Origin: DATEFF01 sp964586395
Lineage (GTDB): Bacteria; Patescibacteriota; Saccharimonadia; Saccharimonadales; EFPC-124
Length of the DNA stretch: 54,030 nt
Direction of reading: 5' to 3'
Assembly: GCA_964586395.1 (NCBI GenBank)
Contig: CAZPGP010000007.1
Location: 1-54,030, forward strand
Shown here: positions 23,062-30,935 of the stretch, one piece after another
Layout of the letters: the number at the start of each line of letters is the position of its first letter
Numbering within the stretch: position 1 is the first letter of the stretch
Notes under the pieces: generated by a model
The model's database searches: none
What the model was told of the DNA's origin: nothing
The model's input: only the letters and a program-made list of their open reading frames with translations
Translations under genes and position numbers: made by a program

Positions 23062-23946
23062 ATGAAAACACCAACCAAAGCTATTATTGCCGCCGCCGGC
23101 CTCGGTACGCGGTTCCTGCCGCAGACAAAGGCTATGCCAAAGGAAATGCTGCCAATCGTCGACAAGCCAGTGATCCAGATTATCGCGGAGCACCTGGTTG
23201 CTGCTGGCGTCGAGACGATCATCATTGTGACTGGCTACACCAAGCGCGCGCTGGAGGACCACTTTGACCGTTCCGAGGAGCTTGAGAACGAGCTTCGCGC
23301 AAAGGGCAAAGACGAGTTGGCCGAGCAAGTCGAGAAGATCGGCAATCTGGCTAACTTTGTGTACGTCCGCCAGAAGGGTACGCCTAAGGGCAACGCTCGT
23401 CCCGTCCTGAATGCCCGTCACCTGATTGATGATGACGAACCATTCTTTGTGATCTTTGCCGATGACTTCTTCCGCAGCGAAGTGCCATACCCAGTACAGC
23501 TACTCGAAGCGTACAAGAAGACGCAGAGTTCGGTCATCTCTCTCGTAAAAGTTCAGCCTGAGGACACTAAGCGCTTAGGTATCGCCATTCCTGTCGGCGA
23601 AGAGGAAGATAACACAGTGAAGCTCAGCGGATTCGTCGAGAAGCCAGGTCCAGAGAAGGCTCCTTCATTGTACGCTTCTGTCGGTAGCTTCCTGCTGACG
23701 CCAGACATCTGGGAGATATTGGAGCAAGAAAAGGTTGGCCACGGTGGCGAATTAGTGTTGGGTGACTCTGTTGGTGAGCTGGCCGCGAAGTCTAACGTGT
23801 ACGGACGCGTTATCGAAGGCGTTTGGCATGATGCTGGCGATAAGTCGCGTTACCTGCAGGCTATTGTTGACCATGCATTGGTTGATCCTAAGCTTGGCCC
23901 CGGGTTCCGCGACTATCTACACAAGCGACTCGAGCAGCAAGACTAG
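23062..23946 (+). CDS. galU: UTP-glucose-1-phosphate uridylyltransferase
   Basis: A 294-residue nucleotidyltransferase making UDP-glucose and pyrophosphate, the product used for surface glycans. The signature AAGLGTRFLPQTKAMPKEML (11-30) holds the nucleotide loop and catalytic lysine. GVWHDAGDKSRYLQA near the C-terminus is typical of GalU. Its stop shares the CTAG palindrome with the stop of the convergent DnaJ-like gene (4-nt overlap). Confidence 0.95.
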   Translation: MKTPTKAIIAAAGLGTRFLPQTKAMPKEMLPIVDKPVIQIIAEHLVAAGVETIIIVTGYTKRALEDHFDRSEELENELRAKGKDELAEQVEKIGNLANFVYVRQKGTPKGNARPVLNARHLIDDDEPFFVIFADDFFRSEVPYPVQLLEAYKKTQSSVISLVKVQPEDTKRLGIAIPVGEEEDNTVKLSGFVEKPGPEKAPSLYASVGSFLLTPDIWEILEQEKVGHGGELVLGDSVGELAAKSNVYGRVIEGVWHDAGDKSRYLQAIVDHALVDPKLGPGFRDYLHKRLEQQD

Positions 23947-24695
23947 TCGCAGTCGCCGTAGCGCTGTCCGCCGAGGACGTTGACGCTACAAACTTTGGTG
24001 CCGTTGGCATCACGACATACGGTTCGTTGATACGGGCCGTATGTTTTTGTTTGGCAGTTTTCTGTTGGCTTTTCTTGTTTCTGAGCTTCGGGTTTTGACT
24101 CGGCCGCTGGGGTTGGAACGGGATTGGGCGTAGAGACGGGTGCGCTGTAGTTTGTGCCGTCAGGGGCCGTGTAGAATGTGGAGCCGGGATTGCTGACAAC
24201 TTGAGAGCTTGTCTCTGCGGGGTAGGTTATCTCGAGGGGTTTGCTGGTGGTATTTGCGGTGTCGGCGGAGGAGGTGATGGCTTCGGCGATCGGCAGGTGA
24301 AGCAGCATACCGGCAATAATGACAATGCTTGCAAAGGCCACGGCAATCTTCGGCCACCAGCGAGAGCGCTTCGCGGTGATGGGGCCGTAGCTTGCGGAGC
24401 TGCGTGGAGCTGGGCGTGTGCTGGTGGCAGCTGGTTGCGCGGTTGCCGGAGTTTGTGCAGGCCGAGCGGCGGTAAGTTGCAGCTGTCGTCTGCGCTCTGC
24501 GTCGTAGATGGCGCGCTTGAACTTGTCGGATAAAACACTGTACGCGTGGTTGATGCGGCTCATCTCGGCCTGGTTGCCGCCGACGTCAGGGTGGTGCTGC
24601 TTGCTCAGTGCACGATAGCGAACTTTAATCTCAGCGCTGTTCGCGTTGGGAGATAGACCAAGCAGATGATAGTAGTCGGGTGTTGCGCCTCTCAT
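23943..24695 (-). CDS. Membrane J-domain protein
   Basis: A 250-residue protein with an N-terminal J domain (about 5-70) including HPD (35-37), needed to stimulate DnaK. A P/A/S-rich linker follows, then one transmembrane helix (about 116-136), and a tail rich in proline with four cysteines at the end (ENCQTKTYGPYQRTVC, DANGTKVCSVNVLG, YGDCD). Topology predicts a cytoplasmic J domain and an outside cysteine tail, so it may tether DnaK to the membrane. The start lies close to two TAGAAT/TAGACA boxes, so the leader is very short. Confidence 0.85.
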   Translation of the reverse strand: MRGATPDYYHLLGLSPNANSAEIKVRYRALSKQHHPDVGGNQAEMSRINHAYSVLSDKFKRAIYDAERRRQLQLTAARPAQTPATAQPAATSTRPAPRSSASYGPITAKRSRWWPKIAVAFASIVIIAGMLLHLPIAEAITSSADTANTTSKPLEITYPAETSSQVVSNPGSTFYTAPDGTNYSAPVSTPNPVPTPAAESKPEAQKQEKPTENCQTKTYGPYQRTVCRDANGTKVCSVNVLGGQRYGDCD

Positions 24696-24740
24696 AATGT
24701 CTACTTACTATTCTACGCCCTTTGGCAAGATAAAACCTGA

Positions 24741-24795
24741 GAAAAATACCCCAGACATGACAGAGCCCCCGGAGGGGCCCTGCTCGAGCACGAAA
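24741..24795. repeat. 55-bp direct repeat, left copy, flanking the gap
   Basis: Identical to 24896-24950. It contains GCCCC/GGGGC (4-nt loop). See the assembly-gap entry. Confidence 0.95.
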
Positions 24796-24895
24796 NNNNN
24801 NNNNNNNNNNNNNNNNNNNNNNNNNNNNNNNNNNNNNNNNNNNNNNNNNNNNNNNNNNNNNNNNNNNNNNNNNNNNNNNNNNNNNNNNNNNNNNN
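24796..24895. other. Scaffold gap of 100 N
   Basis: Exactly 100 N, a usual placeholder length. Both sides carry the same 55-bp sequence, so the two contig ends probably overlap and the gap may hold no missing sequence. The 304-bp stretch 24696-24998 otherwise contains the DnaJ-like promoter and the c13 3' hairpin region; no gene is seen. Confidence 0.95.
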
Positions 24896-24950
24896 GAAAA
24901 ATACCCCAGACATGACAGAGCCCCCGGAGGGGCCCTGCTCGAGCACGAAA
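24896..24950. repeat. 55-bp direct repeat, right copy
   Basis: Exact copy of 24741-24795, starting directly after the last N. Confidence 0.95.
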
Positions 24951-24971
24951 CGTGATCTTGCGGGCCCCCTC
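24927..24971 (-). terminator. 3' hairpin of c13
   Basis: GAGGGGCCC (24927-24935) pairs with 24962-24971 (9 bp, one bulge). The large loop holds a small CACG/CGTG stem. An alternative GCCCC/GGGGC stem lies at 24920-24933. Confidence 0.5.
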
Positions 24972-24998
24972 GAGGGCGGGGTGCGCCGAACGAGTCGG

Positions 24999-25487
24999 CT
25001 ACTCGGCGTGGCCGAGTCTGGCGTTCATGCCTCGCATCTGCCGCGCGTGTGCGGTCCACTGTCCGCGGAAGCCGTCACGAGTGACGTACGGCAGGTAGCG
25101 CGCCGCGGCTTGAAGCGCGCGTTGCTGTCCGAGCTCGCTGGCGACCAGCTTGTAGCCGCCGGGGACGAACAGCTTGTCGCCGAAGAACATGCCCGTGTTC
25201 ACGGCGGCCACGAGGGGCTTCTTGGTCGAGCCAGCAGCCTTGCGCATCTTGGCGGCGCCGGTGTTGCGGCCGTACAGGTTCTCCGTGAGCGGTACCAGGA
25301 AGTTGCGGAACCCCTGGTCGCCAGCGGCGAGCTTGTGATACTGCTCGTCGCTCACTCCTCCTAGCTGACGCATGGTCTGGAAGACTCCGTTGCCCTTCCA
25401 TCCCGTGGGCGAGCCGGCGGCTTCCTGGACCCAGGTCAGGCCCAGGAGTAGGAGGTCTAACAATTCATCGTTCGAGCGCGTCGCCAT
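24999..25487 (-). CDS. Cassette gene c13: uncharacterised 162-aa protein
   Basis: Unrecognised soluble protein. It begins MATRSNDELLDLLLLGLTWV, has a central FLVPLTENLYGRN segment and ends in a basic helical part (RQMRGMNARLGHAE). GGGAGA lies 7 nt before the ATG. Promoter TTGCAA-17-CATAAT at 25524-25552. Its stop lies about 100 nt from the scaffold gap, and its 3' hairpin overlaps the gap-flanking repeat. Codon choice is G+C-rich. Confidence 0.65.
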   Translation of the reverse strand: MATRSNDELLDLLLLGLTWVQEAAGSPTGWKGNGVFQTMRQLGGVSDEQYHKLAAGDQGFRNFLVPLTENLYGRNTGAAKMRKAAGSTKKPLVAAVNTGMFFGDKLFVPGGYKLVASELGQQRALQAAARYLPYVTRDGFRGQWTAHARQMRGMNARLGHAE

Positions 25488-25523
25488 GAGCGTCTCCCGT
25501 GTGTGAGGAACTGGAACTGATAA

Positions 25524-25552
25524 ATTATGCCACTACGCGACATTTTTTGCAA
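25524..25552 (-). promoter_or_regulatory. Promoter of c13
   Basis: -35 TTGCAA (25547-25552), 17-bp spacer, -10 CATAAT (25524-25529) preceded by TGG. Confidence 0.6.
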
Positions 25553-25621
25553 GTTAAATCTTTCGCGGACCTATCGAGCAAATCTGTTATGCTGAGAGGT
25601 GATAATAAAAGGGGTATACAT

Positions 25622-25882
25622 ATGGGTTTTCTCAGTTGGATCATTATAGGTGGACTCGCAGGTTGGATCGCATCTAAGGTTATGGGCACGGACAAGTCCA
25701 TGGGTGTCATGGCGAATATTCTCGTTGGCGTTATCGGTGCGTTGATCGGTGGGTTTGTTGTCTCGATGCTGGGCGGAGAGGGCGTCAACGGCTTTAACGT
25801 TTGGAGTCTGCTCGTAGCCATACTTGGCTCGATCATACTACTGTGGATCGTGAAGGCTGTCCGAGGTGGCGACAAAGCGTAA
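25622..25882 (+). CDS. GlsB/YeaQ/YmgE-family membrane protein
   Basis: An 86-residue, three-helix membrane protein of the transglycosylase-associated family: GFLSWIIIGGLAGWIASKVMG at the start, VMANILVGVIGALIGG in the middle and a final LVAILGSIILLWIVKA. The family is linked to stress in other bacteria but its biochemistry is unknown. AAAGGGG precedes the ATG at 25622, and TGT-TATGCT (-10) lies about 30 nt upstream. It begins a run of four small envelope genes. Confidence 0.88.
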   Translation: MGFLSWIIIGGLAGWIASKVMGTDKSMGVMANILVGVIGALIGGFVVSMLGGEGVNGFNVWSLLVAILGSIILLWIVKAVRGGDKA

Positions 25883-25924
25883 CGGTGATATACTTTAAGT
25901 AAAGAACTAGAAAAGGATTACTAC

Positions 25925-26179
25925 ATGGACGCATCACAAATTTTGGTCGCCATTCTGGCTACGACCCTCGCTATTTTCCTGATTCTGGCCATTGTGTTGG
26001 TCGTGATCCTTATCAAAGTTGCTCGGCAGATTCAGCGAGTTTCGAGCTCGGCTGAGCGCGCTGCGGCAACCTTTGAGAACATCGTCGGCAGCGTTCAAAA
26101 AGCTGTCGCCCCTGCAGTTGTATCGCGATTCATCATGGAGCAGATTGAACGTTTCACTGATAGACAAAAGAAGCGATAA
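25925..26179 (+). CDS. Small single-helix membrane protein, 84 aa
   Basis: One long N-terminal transmembrane helix (about 6-34, very rich in L, I, V and A) followed by an amphipathic helical cytoplasmic part (QIQRVSSSAERAAATFENIVGSVQ) and a basic end. The layout resembles DUF948-type proteins but the match is loose. TGA-TATACT and AAAGGA give it its own promoter and ribosome site. It precedes the YtxH gene by 26 nt. Confidence 0.8.
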   Translation: MDASQILVAILATTLAIFLILAIVLVVILIKVARQIQRVSSSAERAAATFENIVGSVQKAVAPAVVSRFIMEQIERFTDRQKKR

Positions 26180-26205
26180 ACAAGACTAATTAGAAGGAGC
26201 GACAT

Positions 26206-26523
26206 ATGAGCAAGAAAGCAAAATTTGGTATCGGACTAGTTGTTGGCGCAATTGCAGGCGTCGTTGCAGGATTGTTGACGGCACCTAAGAGCGGCAAGGA
26301 AACTCGCCAGGACATCAAGCGCAAGAAGGCAGAAGTTCAAGACCAGGCAACAACCAAGGCTGAAGAGGTGAAAGCCAAAGCAACCGAGAAGGCAGAAGAA
26401 GTAAAGGGCCAAGCACGCGCAGCTGCAGACGAAGCAAAGTCTCGCGCGGACGACATCAAGGCTCGCGCTACCCGCGCAGCTGAAAGCGCCAAGGAAGCCT
26501 GGGACGCTGACGACAAGAAGTAG
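26206..26523 (+). CDS. YtxH-domain protein with Lys/Ala/Glu repeats
   Basis: A 105-residue protein. The first 25 residues (KFGIGLVVGAIAGVVAGLLTAPKSGKETR) form a glycine-rich helix ending in the TAPKSG motif of YtxH proteins. The rest is a charged helix made of 11-residue-like repeats (AEEVKAKATEKAEEVKGQA), similar to LEA proteins. Such proteins are connected with stress in Firmicutes. GGAG lies 8 nt before the ATG. The next gene begins 3 nt after the stop. Confidence 0.85.
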   Translation: MSKKAKFGIGLVVGAIAGVVAGLLTAPKSGKETRQDIKRKKAEVQDQATTKAEEVKAKATEKAEEVKGQARAAADEAKSRADDIKARATRAAESAKEAWDADDKK

Positions 26524-26526
26524 CTC

Positions 26527-26823
26527 ATGGGCGCCAAGAAGGCAATTCAGAAGCTCAAGGACGACACAGCGCAAGCTGAGACGCGAGGATTCCTCGAGGA
26601 CCTGTTTGACGATTACTATCGCCAGCGGTACAAAGTCTACAAGATGAACTTCGTGCGCGGAATCTTCTTTGGATTTGGAAGCGTCATTGGCGGTACGTTG
26701 GTGATCGCGTTGTTGCTGTGGCTGCTGACTTTTACAAACGATATTCCATTTATCGGGGACTTTTCTCAGAAGGTCCAGAACTCAATTGAGTCGCGTAAGG
26801 GGCAGCCGGTTCAGCAGCAGTAA
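26527..26823 (+). CDS. Small membrane protein, DUF5665-like
   Basis: A 98-residue protein with a charged helical start, one transmembrane helix (about 48-70, FFGFGSVIGGTLVIALLLWLL) preceded by NFVRGI, and a short polar tail. The RGIFFGFGSVIGGT pattern is like DUF5665 proteins, whose function is unknown. It starts 3 nt after the YtxH gene and ends before a terminator. Confidence 0.8.
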   Translation: MGAKKAIQKLKDDTAQAETRGFLEDLFDDYYRQRYKVYKMNFVRGIFFGFGSVIGGTLVIALLLWLLTFTNDIPFIGDFSQKVQNSIESRKGQPVQQQ

Positions 26824-26843
26824 GCGTGCCAATTTTACTACAT

Positions 26844-26869
26844 AAACGGGACCCAGATGGGTCTCGTTT
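26844..26869 (+). terminator. Terminator of the envelope gene group
   Basis: AAACGGGACCC (26844-26854) pairs with 26859-26869 (11 bp with one G-U, 4-nt loop); only a short T stretch follows. It overlaps the dnaE promoter region. Confidence 0.7.
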
Positions 26870-26873
26870 GCTT

Positions 26874-26879
26874 TATACT
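26874..26879 (+). promoter_or_regulatory. -10 box of dnaE
   Basis: TATACT directly after the terminator. It excludes the in-frame ATG at 26857 as a start and supports GTG at 26932. Confidence 0.5.
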
Positions 26880-26931
26880 AGGTATATGGAAATCCAGGCC
26901 TGGTAAGTCTGGTGAAAGGGTAGTAACGTTC

Positions 26932-29900
26932 GTGACGGCAGCGGCTGGCTTGAAGCCATCTGATTACGTGCATTTGCACAATCATACACACCACAGTGTG
27001 TTGGACGGTCTGCAAAAAGCGCCAGACATGGTTAAGCATGTCAAATCGCTAGGCATGGAGGCAATTGCCATGACCGACCACGGTACGCTCTCGGGAACTA
27101 TCGAGTTCTACAATGCGTGTGTCAGCGAAGGCATCAAGCCTATTATTGGTATGGAGACGTACGTTGCTCCGCGCAAACATACCGACAAGGACCCACAGAA
27201 GGACAAGTCGCGCTTCCACCTCATCATCCTGGCTATGAACATGCAGGGGTATCAGAACCTCATGAACCTCAGCACCGAAGCGAATCTAAACGGATACTAC
27301 TACAAGCCACGCATCGACCACGACCTGCTCGAGAAGTACAACGAAGGGCTGATTATCCTGTCTGGTTGTATCGGTGGTGAAGTTGGTGAGAACTTTCGAT
27401 ACGACAATGACGAGAAGGCTTACGAGATTGCCAAGTGGTACAAGTCTGTCTTTGGTGATCGATATTACCTTGAGGTTCAGGATCACACCCACTGGGACCA
27501 GCAGAAGAAGGTCAACGAGAAGTTATTTAAACTCAGCAAGGACCTCGACATCCCTGCCGTTGTAACTTGTGACGCGCATTACCTCAAGCACGAAGACCAA
27601 GACGCTCACGAAATCCTCCTGTGTGTGGGTACCGGCGCATACCTCAGCGACCAGGACCGCATGTCGCTCAAAGACACCGACCTCTTCGTGACCAACCCAA
27701 CGGATTTGATTGCTCGCTGGGGCGAAGAGCACCCCGACCTCATCACAAACACCAAGGCTATCGCCGACCGCTGCAATGTCGAACTAGAGTTCGGTAAGAT
27801 CTTGATTCCTAAGTTCCCGGTCCCGGAGGGCGAGACAGAGAAGAGCTTCCTGGACAAGAACGTTTATTCGGGTGCGTTATGGCGCTACAATGGCGTGCCT
27901 GAGGAAGAGGCTTTTGCTATGAGCGTCGAGGAGATTAAGCCAAAGCTCTCCGATGACGTCAACAAGCGCATCGAATACGAGCTTGGTGTTATCGATGGCA
28001 TGGGCTTTAACGGTTACATGCTGATCGTCTCGGACTTTATTAAGTGGGGTAAGGGGCAGGGTATTATCTTTGGGCCAGGGCGAGGCTCGGCGGCTGGGTC
28101 TATCATTGCATATACGCTCAAGATTACCGACCTCGACCCGTTGAAGTATGGCCTGCTGTTTGAGCGTTTCCTCAACCCTGATCGTATCTCGATGCCTGAT
28201 GTGGACGTCGACATTCAAGATACGCGCCGCGATGAAGTAGTGCAGTACTGTGTACAGAAATACGGTAGTGAGCGCGTTGCTAACATCGTGACGTTTGGTA
28301 AGATGGCTGCCCGTAACGCTATTCGCGACGTTGCCCGGGTGATGCAGGTTCCCTATGCGGACGCAGACCGCTTGGCTAAGCTCGTGCCTGCGCCGGTTCA
28401 GGGTCGTCACATCCCGTTGAAGACGAGCATCGTTGAGGACCAAGACCTCAAGAAAGAGTACGAGAATAACCCGACCAGCAAGCAGGTCATCGACTTTGCG
28501 ATGATCCTGGAAGGTACCATCCGCAGCCACGGCGTGCATGCCTGTGGTGTGGTGATCGCGCCGGACGACATCGTGAAGTTTGTGCCGCTTGAAATGGCGC
28601 AAAAAGGCGTTGTCGCGACGCAGTATCCAATGGGCGAGATTGAGGCGCTTGGTCTGCTGAAGATGGACTTCCTGGGTCTGTCCAACTTGACCATCCTTAA
28701 GAACACGCTGCGTATTGTCAGTAAGGTGTATGGCAAGGATATCGACCTCGACAAGATTCCGCTCGACGACGAGAAAGCCTACGAACTCTTCCAGCGCGGT
28801 GACACGACCGGTGTATTCCAGTTGGAATCTGCCGGTATGAAGCGCTATCTGCGTGAGCTCAAGCCGACCGTCTTTGACGACATTATCGCGATGGTGGCGT
28901 TGTACCGCCCGGGTCCGATGCAGTTCATCGACGGATTCATTAACCGCAAACATGGTCGCGAAGACATTACCTATATGCACCCGCTGATGAAGAACTCGCT
29001 CGAAAATACCTACGGTATCTTGGTCTACCAGGAGCAGGTCATGCAGATTTCGAAGGAACTCTGTGGTTTCACCGGTGGTCAGGCGGACACTTTGCGCAAG
29101 GCGATCGGTAAGAAGAAGATCGACGTGATGCAGAAGATGAAGGTAGATTTCATCGCTGGTGCGGTCAAGAATGGTGCACGCGAAGATCAAATGGAGAAGT
29201 TCTGGAAGCAGCTTGAAGATTTTGCGGCCTACTGTTTCAACAAGTCGCACGCAGCGTGTTACGCCTTGATCGCCTACTGGACCGCCTACCTCAAGGCGTA
29301 CTACCCGGCTGCGTTCATGGCCGCGCTGATGACAAGCGACCAGGACGACACTGAGCGCTTGGCGATCGAGATCACCGAGACTCGTCGCATGGGCTTGAAG
29401 GTTCTGTCGCCAGACGTAAACCTGTCATTCCAAGAGTTCGCTGTTGTACCAGAGAGCAACGACATCCGCTTCGGTTTGGTCGCCGTGAAGGGCTTGGGGG
29501 CCGGCGCGGTCGAAGAGATCGTTCGTGTTCGCACCCAGGACGGTAAGTTTAAATCCATCGAGGATTTTGCCAAGCGCGTCAGTACTCGTATGGTAAACCG
29601 CAAAGGCTGGGAAGCGCTCATAAAGGCCGGCGCATTTGACCAGTTTGGCGATCGGTCGGACCTATTGTTTAACCTCGATAATATTCTGGCATTTGCCGCC
29701 AAGCTTCAGAAGGACGCAGCTAGCGGCCAGACAGACTTATTCGGTGGCGAGGCCGCCCAGGCTGTTGCGCCAGTTATGAAGATGGACCCTGCGCCAACCA
29801 AAGTCAGCGAGCGCGAGCAACTGCAATGGGAGCGAGATCTCTTGGGGCTGTACCTCAGCGCCCATCCGCTTGATCATTATGACGTCTATTTCCGCGAGCA

Positions 29901-30564
29901 AACTGTCGCGACAACGAGTCTGCGCAAAGAGATGGATGGTAAGCAGGTGATAGTCGGCGGCGTCATAACGACCAATCGCGTCATCAACACTAAGAAGGGT
30001 GACAAGATGGCCTTCGTCGGACTCGAGGACAAGAGTGGCGAGATGGAGATTATCATCTTCCCAAGCCTGTATAGCGAGATCGGTGAACAACTTGTACAAG
30101 ACGCCGTTGTGAAGGTAAAGGGTAAGATTAGCGCCAAAGACCGCGACGGCAAGATAACCGAAGACATAAAGCTAATCGCAGATGAAGTGATTCTCGTAAC
30201 CGATGACGAGCTAAATAATTACAAAGCTACAGGCAAGCTGGCCAAAGCGCCAAAAGCTAAGAGCAGTCTGGCGGCGGCTGCAGCCGCAGGGCCAAAGATA
30301 ATCTACCGCCCATTGGAAGAGGAGAAGCCAAAACAAATTGGCCCACCAAAGCTGTATGTGCACGTCAAAGATCCGACAAACGAATCTCATCTCATGCAGT
30401 TAAAGCAGCGATTCAACGAATTTCCTGGTTCAAACGAAGTAATTTTGGTACTGGGTGAGGGTAAGAAATCAGCTGTGCGTATGCCCTTTACAGTGAATCC
30501 AACCATCGACCTTCAGCAAACCATCGCTTCACTTCTGGGGAGCGAATGCGTGGCCCTAAAGTAG
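26932..30564 (+). CDS. dnaE: DNA polymerase III subunit alpha
   Basis: The replicative polymerase, 1210 residues from the GTG start. The PHP domain begins VHLHNHTHHSVLDG (13-26) and continues AMTDHGTLSG. The polymerase palm holds GPGRGSAAGS (381-390) and PDVDVD with aspartates 423, 425 and 427. Helix-hairpin-helix follows, then an OB fold (VIVGGVITTNRVINTKKG). The last part is CPR-typical and weakly conserved. The ORF could begin at 26857, but that ATG lies inside a terminator and upstream of the -10 box. Its stop lies 2 nt from the stop of c14 on the other strand. Confidence 0.96.
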   Translation: MTAAAGLKPSDYVHLHNHTHHSVLDGLQKAPDMVKHVKSLGMEAIAMTDHGTLSGTIEFYNACVSEGIKPIIGMETYVAPRKHTDKDPQKDKSRFHLIILAMNMQGYQNLMNLSTEANLNGYYYKPRIDHDLLEKYNEGLIILSGCIGGEVGENFRYDNDEKAYEIAKWYKSVFGDRYYLEVQDHTHWDQQKKVNEKLFKLSKDLDIPAVVTCDAHYLKHEDQDAHEILLCVGTGAYLSDQDRMSLKDTDLFVTNPTDLIARWGEEHPDLITNTKAIADRCNVELEFGKILIPKFPVPEGETEKSFLDKNVYSGALWRYNGVPEEEAFAMSVEEIKPKLSDDVNKRIEYELGVIDGMGFNGYMLIVSDFIKWGKGQGIIFGPGRGSAAGSIIAYTLKITDLDPLKYGLLFERFLNPDRISMPDVDVDIQDTRRDEVVQYCVQKYGSERVANIVTFGKMAARNAIRDVARVMQVPYADADRLAKLVPAPVQGRHIPLKTSIVEDQDLKKEYENNPTSKQVIDFAMILEGTIRSHGVHACGVVIAPDDIVKFVPLEMAQKGVVATQYPMGEIEALGLLKMDFLGLSNLTILKNTLRIVSKVYGKDIDLDKIPLDDEKAYELFQRGDTTGVFQLESAGMKRYLRELKPTVFDDIIAMVALYRPGPMQFIDGFINRKHGREDITYMHPLMKNSLENTYGILVYQEQVMQISKELCGFTGGQADTLRKAIGKKKIDVMQKMKVDFIAGAVKNGAREDQMEKFWKQLEDFAAYCFNKSHAACYALIAYWTAYLKAYYPAAFMAALMTSDQDDTERLAIEITETRRMGLKVLSPDVNLSFQEFAVVPESNDIRFGLVAVKGLGAGAVEEIVRVRTQDGKFKSIEDFAKRVSTRMVNRKGWEALIKAGAFDQFGDRSDLLFNLDNILAFAAKLQKDAASGQTDLFGGEAAQAVAPVMKMDPAPTKVSEREQLQWERDLLGLYLSAHPLDHYDVYFREQTVATTSLRKEMDGKQVIVGGVITTNRVINTKKGDKMAFVGLEDKSGEMEIIIFPSLYSEIGEQLVQDAVVKVKGKISAKDRDGKITEDIKLIADEVILVTDDELNNYKATGKLAKAPKAKSSLAAAAAAGPKIIYRPLEEEKPKQIGPPKLYVHVKDPTNESHLMQLKQRFNEFPGSNEVILVLGEGKKSAVRMPFTVNPTIDLQQTIASLLGSECVALK

Positions 30565-30571
30565 CTTTAGG
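30555..30571. terminator. Hairpin spanning the convergent stops of dnaE and c14
   Basis: CCTAAAG (30555-30561) pairs with CTTTAGG (30565-30571). The dnaE stop TAG is the 3-nt loop and the c14 stop lies in the right arm. Termination activity is uncertain. Confidence 0.45.
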
Positions 30572-30785
30572 CGAGCCACGGTAGGTTTTGGGTCGGACCG
30601 TATATATGTCCTCCTGCGATCCGAAACTGTCCCGAACTTGTCGGCCCCCATACAACGCCCGATCGATCGAGCCAAAAAAGACCGTCGTATCGCGGTCCAT
30701 GTATGCTGTTACCATTGATATAAAATTGCCCACCATGGGTGGGACCATATATATAGTTATTGTTTAAGTAGTAGCCTGTATCCAT
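30567..30785 (-). CDS. Cassette gene c14: 72-aa four-fold beta-repeat protein
   Basis: Unrecognised, but clearly repetitive. After MDTGYYL it contains four units of about 16-17 residues sharing I/V-Y/H/W-G-P, then G-x-F-x-I/L: YIYGPTHGGQFYI, SIHGPRYDGLFWL, VVWGPTSSGQFRI and HIYGPTQNLPWLA. Each looks like a beta-hairpin, so a small solenoid or prism is likely. GGGAGGTG precedes the ATG at 30785, and a TGA-TATACA box lies at 30803-30811. It is less G+C-rich than the other cassettes and convergent to dnaE. Confidence 0.7.
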   Translation of the reverse strand: MDTGYYLNNNYIYGPTHGGQFYINGNSIHGPRYDGLFWLDRSGVVWGPTSSGQFRIAGGHIYGPTQNLPWLA

Positions 30786-30857
30786 CTCACACACCTCCCT
30801 TCTGTATATCAAGCATCCCACCATTTTGAAGGGTGCGATAGGAAATATTTCGCACAT

Positions 30858-30897
30858 AAGGAGTTTGACATATGTCAAATAGAGCGTTAAACTCCTT
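30858..30897. promoter_or_regulatory. Nested palindrome at the c15 promoter
   Basis: TTTGACATATGTCAAA (30864-30879) is a 16-bp perfect palindrome that covers the c15 -35 box. An outer AAGGAGTTT/AAACTCCTT pair (30858-30866 and 30889-30897) encloses it. A dimeric repressor site is plausible. Confidence 0.5.
30865..30893 (+). promoter_or_regulatory. Promoter of c15-c16
   Basis: -35 TTGACA (30865-30870), 17-bp spacer, -10 TAAACT (30888-30893). Confidence 0.6.
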
Positions 30898-30935
30898 GAG
30901 TCCTTAGTACCAACCGACGATGTATGGAGACCGGC

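Noticed and set aside
24697..24946. ORFs running through the N gap
   Set aside because: They consist mostly of undefined bases and the duplicated 55-bp sequence.
26857..26931. Upstream ATG of the dnaE frame
   Set aside because: It lies in a terminator stem and before the -10 box; the PHP domain begins soon after GTG 26932.
27877..29250. 457-aa minus-strand ORF inside dnaE
   Set aside because: It lies fully antisense to a conserved gene and has no initiation signals; long shadows are common at this base composition.
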